Assembly: GCA_015228995.1 (NCBI GenBank)
Contig: JADGCM010000040.1
Coordinates: forward strand, 1 to 12,582
Direction of reading: 5' to 3'
Source of the DNA: Magnetococcales bacterium
GTDB taxonomy: Bacteria > Pseudomonadota > Magnetococcia > Magnetococcales > JADGCH01
Length of the DNA: 12,582 nt
Shown: piece by piece, positions 1 to 7,655 of the stretch
How the letters are laid out: each line of letters starts with the position of its first letter
How positions within the stretch are numbered: the first letter of the stretch is position 1
Notes under the pieces: model-generated
Databases searched by the model: none
What the model saw: the letters and a program-made list of their open reading frames with translations, nothing else
What the model was told of the DNA's origin: nothing
Translations under genes and position numbers: made by a program

Positions 1-2
1 GT

Positions 3-59
3 GCGCTGTGTGATGGTGGTGTGGTTACCTGCTGTTATGGAGTAGTTGCCTTCGAATGA
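3..59 (+). CDS. Possible 3' end of an upstream gene (partial)
   Basis: Frame 3 is open from the left edge to a TGA at 57-59, giving a tail containing the residues LCDGGVVTCCYG. A 'DG-x-V-x-CC' pattern is reminiscent of the SPASM region of radical SAM enzymes, which would fit the radical SAM gene starting 11 bp downstream. The tail is very short, however, and frame 1 is also open to a TAG at 43-45, so the frame choice is uncertain. This is a weak call. Confidence 0.2.
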   Translation, partial: ALCDGGVVTCCYGVVAFE

Positions 60-70
60 GTTGAAAAGCC

Positions 71-1135
71 ATGACCGTACTTTATAGTAGCATGAAATTT
101 CTGCGTTTTACCGACCATTTGCAGGCCATACAAGAGCAGCGGGTGGTGGCTCCGGTCCATATTTGTATCAAACCAACCAACCGTTGCAACCACGATTGTT
201 GGTATTGTTCCTACAAGGTGAGTAATTTACAACTAGGAACGGACATGGTTGAGGAGGACAGCATCCCGGCCGATAAAATGGATGAAATCGTCTCGGATAT
301 CATCGCAATGGGTGTCAAGGCTGTTACCTTTTCCGGTGGGGGCGAGCCGCTTTTGTACAAACCTTTGCCTGATGTGGTGCGGCGTTTGGCTAATGGGGGG
401 GTAAAAGTAGCGACCCTTACCAATGGCATTAATCTGAAGGGACGGATGGCGGATGCATTCGCCGATTGTGGTACCTGGGTGCGTATTTCGATTGATGCCT
501 GGGACGATGTTAGCTATTGCCAAGCGAGAGGCCTGAAGGGGACTCCTTTTAGTCAGGTGGTTGAGAATGTCCGTCATTTTACCGGCCGTAATGGCAGCTG
601 TGTGTTGGGCATTAGTTATATTATCACACAAGATAATTACGAGCATATCTACGACGTGTCGTTAATGTTTAGAGAGTTGGGTGTCAATCACGTTAAGCTG
701 TCCGGCGTCGTTGTTTCGGACGATGGGGCAGGGAACAATGATTATCATCACAGCATCATGCCGCGTGTCAAAGAGGAAATCCAGCGAGCGCAAGCCCTTA
801 ACAATGACAGTTTTTCTGTTGTGGATCATTACCATGAGCTGGAAGAACGGTTTGATAAACAGTATACCTTTTGTCCCTTTCTGCAGTTCTTGACGGTTAT
901 TGGGGCCGATTGTGGTGTTTATGTGTGCCATGACAAGGCTTATACCGACAGTGGTTTATTGGGGTCAATTAAAGAGTGTGACTTTAGGAGCTTCTGGTTT
1001 TCTGAGGAAAACCGACGCCGGATATACGCCCTGGATCCATCGCAACAATGCCATCATCACTGTGTGACCCATGCCAGGAACTTGGCGATCCTGGAGTACC
1101 TATCTATCGAGCCCGAGCATGGCTTGTTTGTGTAG
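71..1135 (+). CDS. Radical SAM protein with Cys-rich C-terminal (SPASM/twitch-like) region
   Basis: A 354-residue radical SAM enzyme that would reductively cleave S-adenosylmethionine with a [4Fe-4S] cluster; the substrate is unknown. The cluster motif CxxxCxxC is seen as C39-NHD-C43-WY-C46. The SAM-contacting 'GGEP' motif follows at about residues 88-93 (SGGGEP). The C-terminal third carries C268, C281, C286, C303, C327 and C331, ending in CHHHC, as expected for an auxiliary-cluster (SPASM or twitch) domain. Such domains are typical of peptide-modifying and some small-molecule enzymes. The ATG at 71 has only a weak purine-rich stretch (TTGAAAAG) upstream, and Met8 (92) is an alternative start. 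A seven-G run lies at 395-401. The next gene, a large Ig/propeller protein, starts 155 bp downstream on the same strand. That it is a substrate is speculation. No terminator is evident in the gap. The fold assignment is firm and the function is not. Confidence 0.9.
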   Translation: MTVLYSSMKFLRFTDHLQAIQEQRVVAPVHICIKPTNRCNHDCWYCSYKVSNLQLGTDMVEEDSIPADKMDEIVSDIIAMGVKAVTFSGGGEPLLYKPLPDVVRRLANGGVKVATLTNGINLKGRMADAFADCGTWVRISIDAWDDVSYCQARGLKGTPFSQVVENVRHFTGRNGSCVLGISYIITQDNYEHIYDVSLMFRELGVNHVKLSGVVVSDDGAGNNDYHHSIMPRVKEEIQRAQALNNDSFSVVDHYHELEERFDKQYTFCPFLQFLTVIGADCGVYVCHDKAYTDSGLLGSIKECDFRSFWFSEENRRRIYALDPSQQCHHHCVTHARNLAILEYLSIEPEHGLFV

Positions 1136-1290
1136 CAAGAGGCCGTGCATGCGTATTGTCAATTGCTTTTGAAGGATGCTACTGATACGATTCAATAGGT
1201 GCCGACTGACCTTGCGTCTCCAACGGCATGCCTCAATTAACCCATAAATTCAGGTCATTGCCCAGAGAAAGATGAGGTTCGATAGCACTT

Positions 1291-4200
1291 ATGCCGATGT
1301 CCATCCAACGCATTGCTCCCTTCTCTTATAACCCGTCGATATCAGCCGATGGTCGGTTTATCGCTTTCGAGAGTTATGACTCTGGCATTGTTGGTGGCGA
1401 TACCAATAATGCATCTGATGTTTTTGTTTATGACCGCACGCTCAACACGCTCAACACCACCAGCCGCATCAGTGTGGATGGTTACGGTTATCAGGGCAAG
1501 GAATCATCTTTTATTCCCGCCCTGTCGGCCGATGGTCGTTTTGTGGCCTTTATTAGTTACGCTAGGAATCTGGTAGGCAACGATACCAATCGTGCTGCGG
1601 ATGTTTTTATCTACGATACCTCTCTTAAACAGACCAAGAGGGTCAGCGTTGCCGATGGTGGCAAACAAAGCAGTGGAGGGGTATCGTGGGGTGGCCATTT
1701 TTCAATTTCAATCTCAGCAGATGGCCGATCGGTTGCTTTTGTCAGTTCGGCGGACGATCTCGTCAGCGGTGACAGCAACGACAGGAACGACGTCTTTGTA
1801 TACGATACCGCTACCGGTCGGGCCAAACGGGGCAGTGTTTCTGCAGCTGGGGCGCAAGCCAGCAGGGGTTCTTCCGAACCCTCATTGTCCGCCGATGGTC
1901 GTTGGCTTGCCTTCCAGAGTTTTGCTGATAATTTGGTTTCTGGTGACAGCAATGGGGTGTGGGATATTTTTGTTAGCGATACCTCTTCCGGACAGATCAA
2001 ACGGGTCAGTATTGCCAGCAACGGGGCACAAAGCAATGGTGATTCCTACCGACCTTCCATCTCCGCCGATGGCCGTTTGATCGCTTTTGAGAGCAGCGCT
2101 GATAATCTTGTCTCCGACGATACCAACGGCAGTGCGGATGTCTTCGTCTACGACACGGCCACCAAGCAGACCAAACGCATCAGCGTCGCCAACGATGGCA
2201 GTCAGGGCAATAGTCACTCTTACTACTCCGCTATGGCAGCTAATGGTAAATTTGTCGCTTTTCTCAGTTATGCCAGTAATCTCGTCAATGACGACAGCAA
2301 TGGTTTAGGGGACACTTTTGTTTACGATCTGACTACCAGCCAGACTAAACGAGTCAGTATCGCTGGGGACGGTACTCAGGGTGATGGTAGTTCCGGGCCT
2401 CCCTCTATCTCAGCGGATGGTAAAGTCGTTACCTTTTCTAGTAATGCGACCAACCTCGTCGCTGCTGATGAAGGCGCCGCCACTGGAGGGGTGTTTGTGG
2501 TGACGCTGGATGCGGCTATCCCTGCTGCTCCCAATGGGTTGCGTAGTGGTTTGGGCAACTTGGTCGGTAATGGTGTCGAACTGCCCATCGCTGGTTATGG
2601 TCTGGATGGTGCGACCGTGGCGCTGTTTGACGACATTAATAAAAACAGTAAGGTTGATGCTGGCGAGCTGCTGGCCACGGCTGTTGTCAGTGAAGGGGCT
2701 TGGCAGGCCAACGTCAACCTTGCTGGTGGTACCCACGCTATTAAGGCGGTGCAAGCCAGCGTTGCTGGCAATGATAGTAAGGCCTCAACATCGCTGTCGA
2801 TTGTTGTCGCCACCCCAGGGGGCTTTGACCTGGCAGCTGAGGACGATAGTGGCCTTTCTAAAAGCGATAATGTGACCTCTAAAAGCAGTGGTCTAACCGT
2901 CTCGGGCAGCGCTTACGGGGCCGTCCGGGTGACCCTGTTGGTTGATGGCAACGAATACGCATCGGCAGCGGTAACCAAGGGTTTGTGGAAGACTGACTTG
3001 GGTCTGACATCCGGTCCCCATGCGATTACTGCGGTGCAGACCAGTGCTGTGGGGGAAACGAGTGAGCCTTCTATTCCTTTCCTCTTGGTGGTAGACAACG
3101 AAGCCCCAGCGACGCCGGACAACATGACGGTAAATGCCGCTAAACTTGCCGATGAAAGCTACGTGACCAACCGAACCGCCGACCTTATCATCAGCGGTAG
3201 AGGTGAAGCCAATGGTAGTGTAACCCTGTTTGAAGGTAACAAGAGTATTGGCAGCGCCAGAATCCCTAGTTCTGGTTATTGGCAGGCAACGCTTGCCAAG
3301 ATCGGCGTCGGCAATCACAGCCTAACAGCCAAACAGACCGATGCGGCGGGTAATATCAGCCCAGTATCAGAACAGGTATTGCTGGTTTCCGTCGATACCG
3401 CCACCCCTGCGGCGCCGTCCGGGTTAAAAGTAAACGGTAGCTCCGCGTCCATACAAACGATTACGAGTGGGGCCGGTTTGTTGGTTACCGGCAACGGGAC
3501 TGATGGAGCAACGCTCCTCTTGTTCAACGACAAGGACAAAGACGGCAGGATCGACACTGGCGAGCAAATGACTACGACGGCCATCGTCGGGGGTAGTTGG
3601 CAAGCTGACGTCAACCTCTCTGGTGGTAGCCATACGATCAAGGCGATACAAACCACTGCAGCGGGTAGTAATAAAAGTTTAGCCTCAGCAGCCATCGCGG
3701 TGATCGTGCAGACTCCTAACGATTTAGATTTGGCGGAAGAGGATGATAGTGGTTTTATTAGGAATGATAACATCACCAATAAAATGAACGGTCTGACCCT
3801 CTCTGGGGTTGCTCCGGGAGCGACTCAGGTGACCCTGTTTGTCGATGGCGAAGCGTCTAAATTGGCAGCAGTGACGCAGGGTCTTTGGAAAACCGATCTT
3901 TCTCTAGCCCCCGGCAGCTATACCATTACCGCCTCACAGACCAACAAGGATGGCGGAGAGAGCGACCAGTCGGCTCCCTTCATGCTGGTTATAGATGACC
4001 AAGCGCCAGCGGCACTGACTGGGATAGCACTGACTGGCAGAGAACCTGCGGATGATTATCTCACCAATAAGACCACTGGCTTGTTCTTCAGTGGGGGTGG
4101 GGGTGAGCCGGATGCCTACGTCTCCCTGTTTGACGGCAAGGTCAACTTGGGCGGTGGTGTGGTCGATGGTGCCGGTAATTGGAGTGTTAGTGTCGCCAAA

Positions 4201-4665
4201 ATCAGTGATGGTAGGCATATCGTGACGGCCAAACAGACCGATTTGGCGGGCAATATGAGCCCAGTTTCGGAACAGGCTTTGGTGATCAGTGTGGATGGTA
4301 CCGCCCCGGCGGCTCCGTCTGCTCTCAAATTCAGTAGTGCGACCAATAGCATCAGCGGCAAGGGTGAACGGGGGGCTCATGTCATCCTGTTCAGAGACAG
4401 CAATGCCAATAATAAATTTGATGAGGCTAGTGACCTGTTCCTCGGAGACAGCACGGTCGATATGGCGGGTAATTGGAGTGTCTCTGCAGAGGGTGTTTTA
4501 TCAGCGGGCACCTATACCAATATCAGGTCTATCCAGGAAGATCTGGCTGGCAATATCAGCAAGGCTTCCAGCTCCTTGAGCGTGACCATCCGGGCAGCTA
4601 TGCCGGTGCATGGGATGCAGAGTTACAACAGCTTGGCGTTGACCGGGTTTAATGGTGGTGGGTAA
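1291..4665 (+). CDS. Large modular protein: seven-blade PD40/WD40-like propeller plus seven Ig-like domains with EF-hand-like loops
   Basis: A 1124-residue repeat protein, probably acting in binding or adhesion at the cell surface; no enzyme motif is seen. Residues 1-408 hold seven copies of a TolB/PD40-type repeat with core 'PSISADGRFIAFES...DTNxxxDVFVYD', a number that fits one closed seven-bladed propeller. Residues ~409-1105 hold Ig-like sandwich domains with 'W-(Q/S/K)-(A/V/T)' strands and 'AGNISPVSEQ' linkers. Three of these carry 12-residue loops with acidic or Asn residues at positions 1, 3, 5 and 9: D448-E459, D747-E758 and D1036-S1047. They resemble calcium-binding EF-hand/dockerin loops. 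No signal peptide, LPXTG, RTX nonapeptides or membrane helix is visible, so the export route is unclear. The start is ATG 1291 or ATG 1297; an in-frame TGA at 1273-1275 excludes a longer frame. The Shine-Dalgarno is weak. Loss of an N-terminal segment is possible because the first blade lacks its usual leading strand. Confidence 0.88.
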   Translation: MPMSIQRIAPFSYNPSISADGRFIAFESYDSGIVGGDTNNASDVFVYDRTLNTLNTTSRISVDGYGYQGKESSFIPALSADGRFVAFISYARNLVGNDTNRAADVFIYDTSLKQTKRVSVADGGKQSSGGVSWGGHFSISISADGRSVAFVSSADDLVSGDSNDRNDVFVYDTATGRAKRGSVSAAGAQASRGSSEPSLSADGRWLAFQSFADNLVSGDSNGVWDIFVSDTSSGQIKRVSIASNGAQSNGDSYRPSISADGRLIAFESSADNLVSDDTNGSADVFVYDTATKQTKRISVANDGSQGNSHSYYSAMAANGKFVAFLSYASNLVNDDSNGLGDTFVYDLTTSQTKRVSIAGDGTQGDGSSGPPSISADGKVVTFSSNATNLVAADEGAATGGVFVVTLDAAIPAAPNGLRSGLGNLVGNGVELPIAGYGLDGATVALFDDINKNSKVDAGELLATAVVSEGAWQANVNLAGGTHAIKAVQASVAGNDSKASTSLSIVVATPGGFDLAAEDDSGLSKSDNVTSKSSGLTVSGSAYGAVRVTLLVDGNEYASAAVTKGLWKTDLGLTSGPHAITAVQTSAVGETSEPSIPFLLVVDNEAPATPDNMTVNAAKLADESYVTNRTADLIISGRGEANGSVTLFEGNKSIGSARIPSSGYWQATLAKIGVGNHSLTAKQTDAAGNISPVSEQVLLVSVDTATPAAPSGLKVNGSSASIQTITSGAGLLVTGNGTDGATLLLFNDKDKDGRIDTGEQMTTTAIVGGSWQADVNLSGGSHTIKAIQTTAAGSNKSLASAAIAVIVQTPNDLDLAEEDDSGFIRNDNITNKMNGLTLSGVAPGATQVTLFVDGEASKLAAVTQGLWKTDLSLAPGSYTITASQTNKDGGESDQSAPFMLVIDDQAPAALTGIALTGREPADDYLTNKTTGLFFSGGGGEPDAYVSLFDGKVNLGGGVVDGAGNWSVSVAKISDGRHIVTAKQTDLAGNMSPVSEQALVISVDGTAPAAPSALKFSSATNSISGKGERGAHVILFRDSNANNKFDEASDLFLGDSTVDMAGNWSVSAEGVLSAGTYTNIRSIQEDLAGNISKASSSLSVTIRAAMPVHGMQSYNSLALTGFNGGG
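2521..4593 (+). repeat. In-gene super-repeat of ~295-300 codons (three Ig-like domains per unit)
   Basis: Within the modular protein, the order of three different Ig-like domains is repeated. Unit 1 starts at P411 (2521), unit 2 at P706 (3406), and a third unit, containing only the first domain type, starts at P1006 (4306). Each begins with a 'PAAPxxLK/R' linker. The first domain of each unit carries the EF-hand-like loop. The second domain starts with 'DLAxEDDSG', and the third with 'YVTNRT' or 'YLTNKT'. The spacing of 295 and 300 residues points to duplication of a whole three-domain block rather than of single domains. Confidence 0.8.
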
Positions 4666-4745
4666 GAGGTGAAGTTCTCCTTTTTTACCCTTTCCGGCCA
4701 TGCACTTAAGGCGGGACAACCTTCGGCTTCTCCCCCCTCACCCCC

Positions 4746-4783
4746 CGCCTCTCCCACAAGAGGAGAGGCGTGATGCTGTTTTT
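4746..4783 (+). terminator. Hairpin followed by a T-run: possible intrinsic terminator after the Ig/propeller gene
   Basis: A perfect 9-bp stem, cgcctctcc/ggagaggcg (4746-4754 with 4762-4770), encloses a 7-nt loop. Eight bases later comes a run of five T (4779-4783). The spacing is longer than in a textbook terminator, and the stem belongs to a dispersed 'ctctcccacaag' type of repeat that recurs inverted at 4968-4990. It could therefore simply be repeat DNA that also ends transcription of the upstream gene. Confidence 0.35.
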
Positions 4784-4793
4784 ACTTATGCTC

Positions 4794-4910
4794 CTGTCTC
4801 CTGGGGCGATGCCCCAGGCTACTGGTGAGACTGCCCCTCCGGGGCGCATGAATCATGAAGCCCCAACGGGGCGATTCCATGTTAGCCTGGGGCATCGCCC
4901 CAGGAAACAG
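4794..4910. repeat. REP/BIME-like palindromic element (four hairpins, long inverted repeat)
   Basis: The arms 4794-4821 and 4883-4910 are inverted copies with one mismatch in 28 bases; the inner 22 are exact. Each arm itself folds as an 8-bp stem with a 3-nt loop: cctggggc-gat-gccccagg at 4800-4818 and cctggggc-atc-gccccagg at 4886-4904. Between them sit two more mini-hairpins, gcccc-tcc-ggggc (4833-4845) and gcccc-aac-ggggc (4860-4872). The architecture is that of REP/BIME or MITE-type intergenic repeats. Copy number in the genome cannot be seen here. Confidence 0.8.
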
Positions 4911-4966
4911 AACTGGCCGAAACGATGAACAACACCGGATCGTGTTGTCCCGCTCTAAGTGGAAAG

Positions 4967-5004
4967 CCCCTCTCCCCTTGTGGGCGAGGGCAGGGTGAGG
5001 GAGG
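4967..5004 (+). repeat. C/G-rich repeat arm running into the cusC ribosome binding site
   Basis: The segment (ccctctccccttg, then tgggcgaggg, then cagggtgaggg) forms an imperfect hairpin at 4968-4990. It is the inverted counterpart of the stretch at 4735-4770. Its distal end, AGGGAGG at 4998-5004, is at ideal distance from the cusC start, so the repeat supplies the Shine-Dalgarno. Confidence 0.65.
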
Positions 5005-5010
5005 CAAGTG

Positions 5011-6288
5011 ATGAATCCCGGTCTGTTCTGCGGTGCACTGCTGCTCTTCCATCTAGCCTCTCCGGCCTTGGCCCAGGAGGAGACAGCCCAGGATCTGGCA
5101 CTGGGGCGGAGCTTGTCCGGACTCCTTGATTATGCACGTCAGCACAACCCCGACTACCGGGTCATGCACAGCGAAGCGGCGGCGGCTGAGGCGCGTGCAG
5201 CGGCGGCGGGCACACTGGCAGATCCGAAAATGCGGATGGAGTGGCGCGATATCACCCGCTTTGGCGAGCAATCGCCGACCCTCAATCCCAGTCGGGTTGG
5301 CAGTACCCGTTATCTGCTGATGCAGGATGTGCCATGGTTCGGCAAGCGCGATTTACAGCAGCAGGTGGCCACGGCAGAGGCGACCGGGGCTGATAGTCAG
5401 GTAGTTGTGACTTGGGCCGAACTGGCAGCCCGGGTGTGCGGTATCCAGGCACAGCGCTATTTCAGCCAGCAGGGGCAACAGCTCCTCCAGCAGACCGTGG
5501 CTCTCATGAAGCAGCTGGAGCAGAACGTACGCGACCGCTACGCCGGCGGCTTGGCCAGCCAACAAGATGTTGTCCGGGCGCAGTTGGAACAGACCGCCCT
5601 CCAAAGTGAACAACTCATGCTCACCACCGAGCGCCACCACTTGGATCACCGTCTCAATGAGTTGTTAGGACGACCGGCCAATGCCACGTTGGCAGCGCCC
5701 GAGCCGCCCCCGTCGCCACCAGAGGCGGATCAACTACAATTGACTGCATTGGAACAGCGGCTCCATCAGCACAATCCCCAATTGGCTCTGCTCTCCTCGC
5801 GTATTGTGGGGGCTGAGAAAAACCGTGATTTAACCTACCTCAATCGTTATCCCGATGTGACCGTGGGCGTGTCGCCGATCCAATACCGGGATCGTATCCG
5901 TGAGTGGGAGGTGATGGCGGAGATCAATATTCCCTTGCAACAGCAAGCGCGCCGTGATCGCGAGCGTGAAGCAGAACAGATGCTCAACGCCGCGCAACAG
6001 CGGCAGCAGGCGACCGCTAATCAGCTATTATCCCAACTGGCCACGACTCTTACCGACATCGAAACCGCTCGGCGCAACGAACAACTGATCAGCACGACGC
6101 TACTGCCCCAGACCGAAATCAGCCACAAGTCGGCATTGGTTGGTTATGAGACGGGACGGGTCGATTTTACCACCCTGTTGGAGAGCCAACGCCAATGGCG
6201 TCAAGTGCAACAGAACCGCATCAAGGCCCAAACCGAGCTGCATAAAGCCCTGGCCGATCTGGAACAATTGTTGGGAGAGCCGCTATGA
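5011..6288 (+). CDS. cusC: TolC-family outer-membrane efflux protein, CusC/CzcC-like
   Basis: The outer-membrane channel of the tripartite metal efflux complex, 425 residues, the usual CzcC length. A Sec signal peptide is visible: a short N-terminus, then a hydrophobic GLFCGALLLFHLA core and an ALA-QEE cleavage site near residue 21. There is no lipobox at that site, unlike E. coli CusC. The mature part has the two long helical, Gln/Ala/Leu-rich repeats of the outer-membrane efflux protein family. Typical spots are 'VMHSEAAAAEARAAAAGTLADP' (in two halves) near the N-terminus and 'ALVGYETGRVDFTTLLESQR' near residue 370. I chose ATG 5011 because AGGGAGG (4998-5004) lies six bases upstream; GTG 5008 in the same frame is the alternative. 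The stop overlaps cusB by 4 bp (ATGA), indicating translational coupling. Subfamily naming rests mainly on the cusB and cusA neighbours. Confidence 0.92.
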   Translation: MNPGLFCGALLLFHLASPALAQEETAQDLALGRSLSGLLDYARQHNPDYRVMHSEAAAAEARAAAAGTLADPKMRMEWRDITRFGEQSPTLNPSRVGSTRYLLMQDVPWFGKRDLQQQVATAEATGADSQVVVTWAELAARVCGIQAQRYFSQQGQQLLQQTVALMKQLEQNVRDRYAGGLASQQDVVRAQLEQTALQSEQLMLTTERHHLDHRLNELLGRPANATLAAPEPPPSPPEADQLQLTALEQRLHQHNPQLALLSSRIVGAEKNRDLTYLNRYPDVTVGVSPIQYRDRIREWEVMAEINIPLQQQARRDREREAEQMLNAAQQRQQATANQLLSQLATTLTDIETARRNEQLISTTLLPQTEISHKSALVGYETGRVDFTTLLESQRQWRQVQQNRIKAQTELHKALADLEQLLGEPL

Positions 6289-7535
6289 GATGGATCTGGC
6301 TGTGGCTGATGACCATCTTGGCAGCCGCTGGCGGCTACTGGTGGGGCAGTCATGGCCAATTGCATAACACCGAGGCATCGCCGACCGCTGCCGATGTCCG
6401 TAAACCACTCTATTACCGCAACCCGATGGGTCTGCCGGATACCTCACCGGTGCCCAAAAAAGACCCAATGGGGATGGATTATGTGCCGGTGTACGCGGGG
6501 GAACAACCAAGTCAGTCCGACGTGGGTCAGGTGCATATTAGTGCCGCTAAGGTGCAAAAATTGGGAGTACGCACCGAGGTGGTCCGTAGCCAACCATTGG
6601 AACGGCTGATTCAGACGGCTGGCCGGATTGAATGGGATGAGCGGCGCATCCATACGGTCAATGCCCGTTTTGAGGGCTATATCGAGCGGCTGCATGTCAA
6701 TGTCACCGGGCAGCCGGTGCGCCGTGGTGAGCCGTTATTGGAGGTCTACAGCCCAGAGCTGGTATCGGCCCAGCGCGAGTATCTACTCGCCCATCAAGGG
6801 GTATCGGCCTTGCAGGGGGCTGAAGAAACGGCACGGGGCAGCATGCAGCAGTTGGCGGCTGCCAGCCTGCTGCGGTTGCAAAATTGGGACATCGCCCCGG
6901 CTACCGTCAAACAGCTGGCCCGCTCTGGGCAAGTGCAACGGACCGTGACCCTCTCGTCACCGGCTTCTGGTATCGTCACCGATAAAAAAGCCTTGCCAGG
7001 CATGCGTTTTATGCCGGGAGAGATGCTGTTTCAAATTGCCGATCTCACCACTGTCTGGCTAATCGCCGAGCTGTTCGAGCAGGATGCCGCCTGGGTTACG
7101 ACTGGCATGGCGGCCAAAGTGAGTCTGACGGCCCGGCCGGAGCGTACCTTTGCGGGTGTGGTGCGTTATATTTATCCCTCCCTGAAGGCCGACAGCCGCA
7201 CTTTGCCGATACGGATCGAATTGGATAATCCCCAGCAGCAACTCAAGCCGGCCATGTTTGCCCGGGTCGAATTGTCGGCACTGACTCCTGATGAAGTGGT
7301 GGTGATGCCTCGTTCTGCGGTGATCGATAGTGGTAAACGGCAGACGGTGTTATTACAGGTAGGTGATGGTCATTTTACCCCCCGTTCGGTCAAGTTGGGG
7401 CGCTATAGTGACGAACTGGTGGAGGTGTTAGAGGGGGTTGATATTGGCGATCAAGTGGTGGTATCGGCCAATTTTCTCATTGATGCCGAGAGTAATCTCA
7501 AAGCGGCCTTGAGTGGCTTTACCGGTAAGGAGTAG
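6285..7535 (+). CDS. cusB: Copper/silver RND efflux periplasmic adaptor, CusB-like
   Basis: The membrane-fusion adaptor that bridges pump and outer-membrane channel and hands metal to the pump. The 416 residues begin with a Trp-rich membrane anchor (~3-20). Next comes the CusB-type N-terminal metal-binding stretch (about 43-70) with M48, M62 and M64. This spacing matches the three Met ligands known in E. coli CusB, so Cu(I)/Ag(I) binding is likely. The lipoyl/barrel-sandwich halves lie near residues 124-165 ('VNARFEGYIERL') and 225-250 ('SPASGIVTDKKALPGM'). A helical hairpin sits between them, and beta-barrel and membrane-proximal domains follow to the C-terminus. The Shine-Dalgarno GGGAGAG (6273-6279) lies inside the end of cusC. 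The stop is followed six bases later by the original start site of cusA, now cut off by an insertion. Confidence 0.93.
   Translation: MRWIWLWLMTILAAAGGYWWGSHGQLHNTEASPTAADVRKPLYYRNPMGLPDTSPVPKKDPMGMDYVPVYAGEQPSQSDVGQVHISAAKVQKLGVRTEVVRSQPLERLIQTAGRIEWDERRIHTVNARFEGYIERLHVNVTGQPVRRGEPLLEVYSPELVSAQREYLLAHQGVSALQGAEETARGSMQQLAAASLLRLQNWDIAPATVKQLARSGQVQRTVTLSSPASGIVTDKKALPGMRFMPGEMLFQIADLTTVWLIAELFEQDAAWVTTGMAAKVSLTARPERTFAGVVRYIYPSLKADSRTLPIRIELDNPQQQLKPAMFARVELSALTPDEVVVMPRSAVIDSGKRQTVLLQVGDGHFTPRSVKLGRYSDELVEVLEGVDIGDQVVVSANFLIDAESNLKAALSGFTGKE
7527..7532 (+). promoter_or_regulatory. Original cusA Shine-Dalgarno, now orphaned
   Basis: AAGGAG lies nine bases before the ATG at 7542 that opens the first copy of the cusA 5' end. 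It sits in the last codons of cusB. It would have driven cusA before the cassette insertion and now drives only a 37-codon frame. Confidence 0.6.
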
Positions 7536-7541
7536 CGGGTG

Positions 7542-7587
7542 ATGCTAGCCGCTACCATCTCCTGGTCCAGTCGTAACCCGTTCCTCA
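7542..7587 (+). repeat. 46-bp direct repeat, copy 1 (duplicated 5' end of cusA)
   Basis: These bases, from ATGCTAGCCGCTACC to CCGTTCCTCA, are identical over 46 positions to 8218-8263, the first 46 bases of the intact cusA gene. Identity stops abruptly on both sides: g at 7541 against t at 8217, and gagccg against ttctgc downstream. This copy sits six bases after the cusB stop, the natural place for cusA. Confidence 0.97.
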
Positions 7588-7655
7588 GAGCCGTGGCTAG
7601 TGACATCCGGGAAGAGATGACAGTGTGCCTAAGTTGTATGAATATTTTGGTCTAA
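7542..7655 (+). pseudogene. Truncated cusA start running into the inserted cassette (37 codons)
   Basis: Starting at the old cusA ATG, the frame encodes the first 15 residues of CusA (MLAATISWSSRNPFL). It then reads out of frame through the cassette leader and the start of the DUF4160 gene to a TAA at 7653-7655. It keeps the orphaned AAGGAG, so it may still be translated as a short peptide. If so, ribosomes would run past the DUF4160 start at 7625 and could affect its initiation. There is no reason to think the peptide is functional. Confidence 0.7.

Larger units (their letters stand above)
4703..4961. repeat. Outer inverted repeat of the intergenic repeat region
   Basis: The 18 bases at 4703-4720 (cacttaaggcgggacaac) are matched, inverted, by 4944-4961 (gttgtcccgctctaagtg) with 16 of 18 positions identical. 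They bracket the inner hairpin block. A further small hairpin, acaacac-cggatc-gtgttgt, lies at 4929-4948 and overlaps the right arm. This is direct sequence evidence. Whether it marks the ends of one mobile unit is inference. Confidence 0.6.

Noticed and set aside
1136..1290. Promoter or signal-peptide-coding remnant in the gap before the Ig/propeller gene
   Set aside because: No convincing -35/-10 pair or hydrophobic leader in any frame. The only other ATG frame (at 1272) stops after about 19 codons.
1592..2588. Several open frames on both strands inside the propeller gene
   Set aside because: The PD40 repeat coding sequence generates repetitive open frames in other phases. Their translations mirror the repeat and show no independent features.
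4660..4690. Weak stem gggtaa/ttaccc around the stop of the Ig/propeller gene as a terminator
   Set aside because: The T-run lies inside the stem rather than after it, and the paired part is only six bases. The hairpin at 4746-4770 is the better candidate.
4703..5004. CRISPR array
   Set aside because: The repeats are inverted and of different families, with no regular direct-repeat/spacer periodicity and no cas genes.
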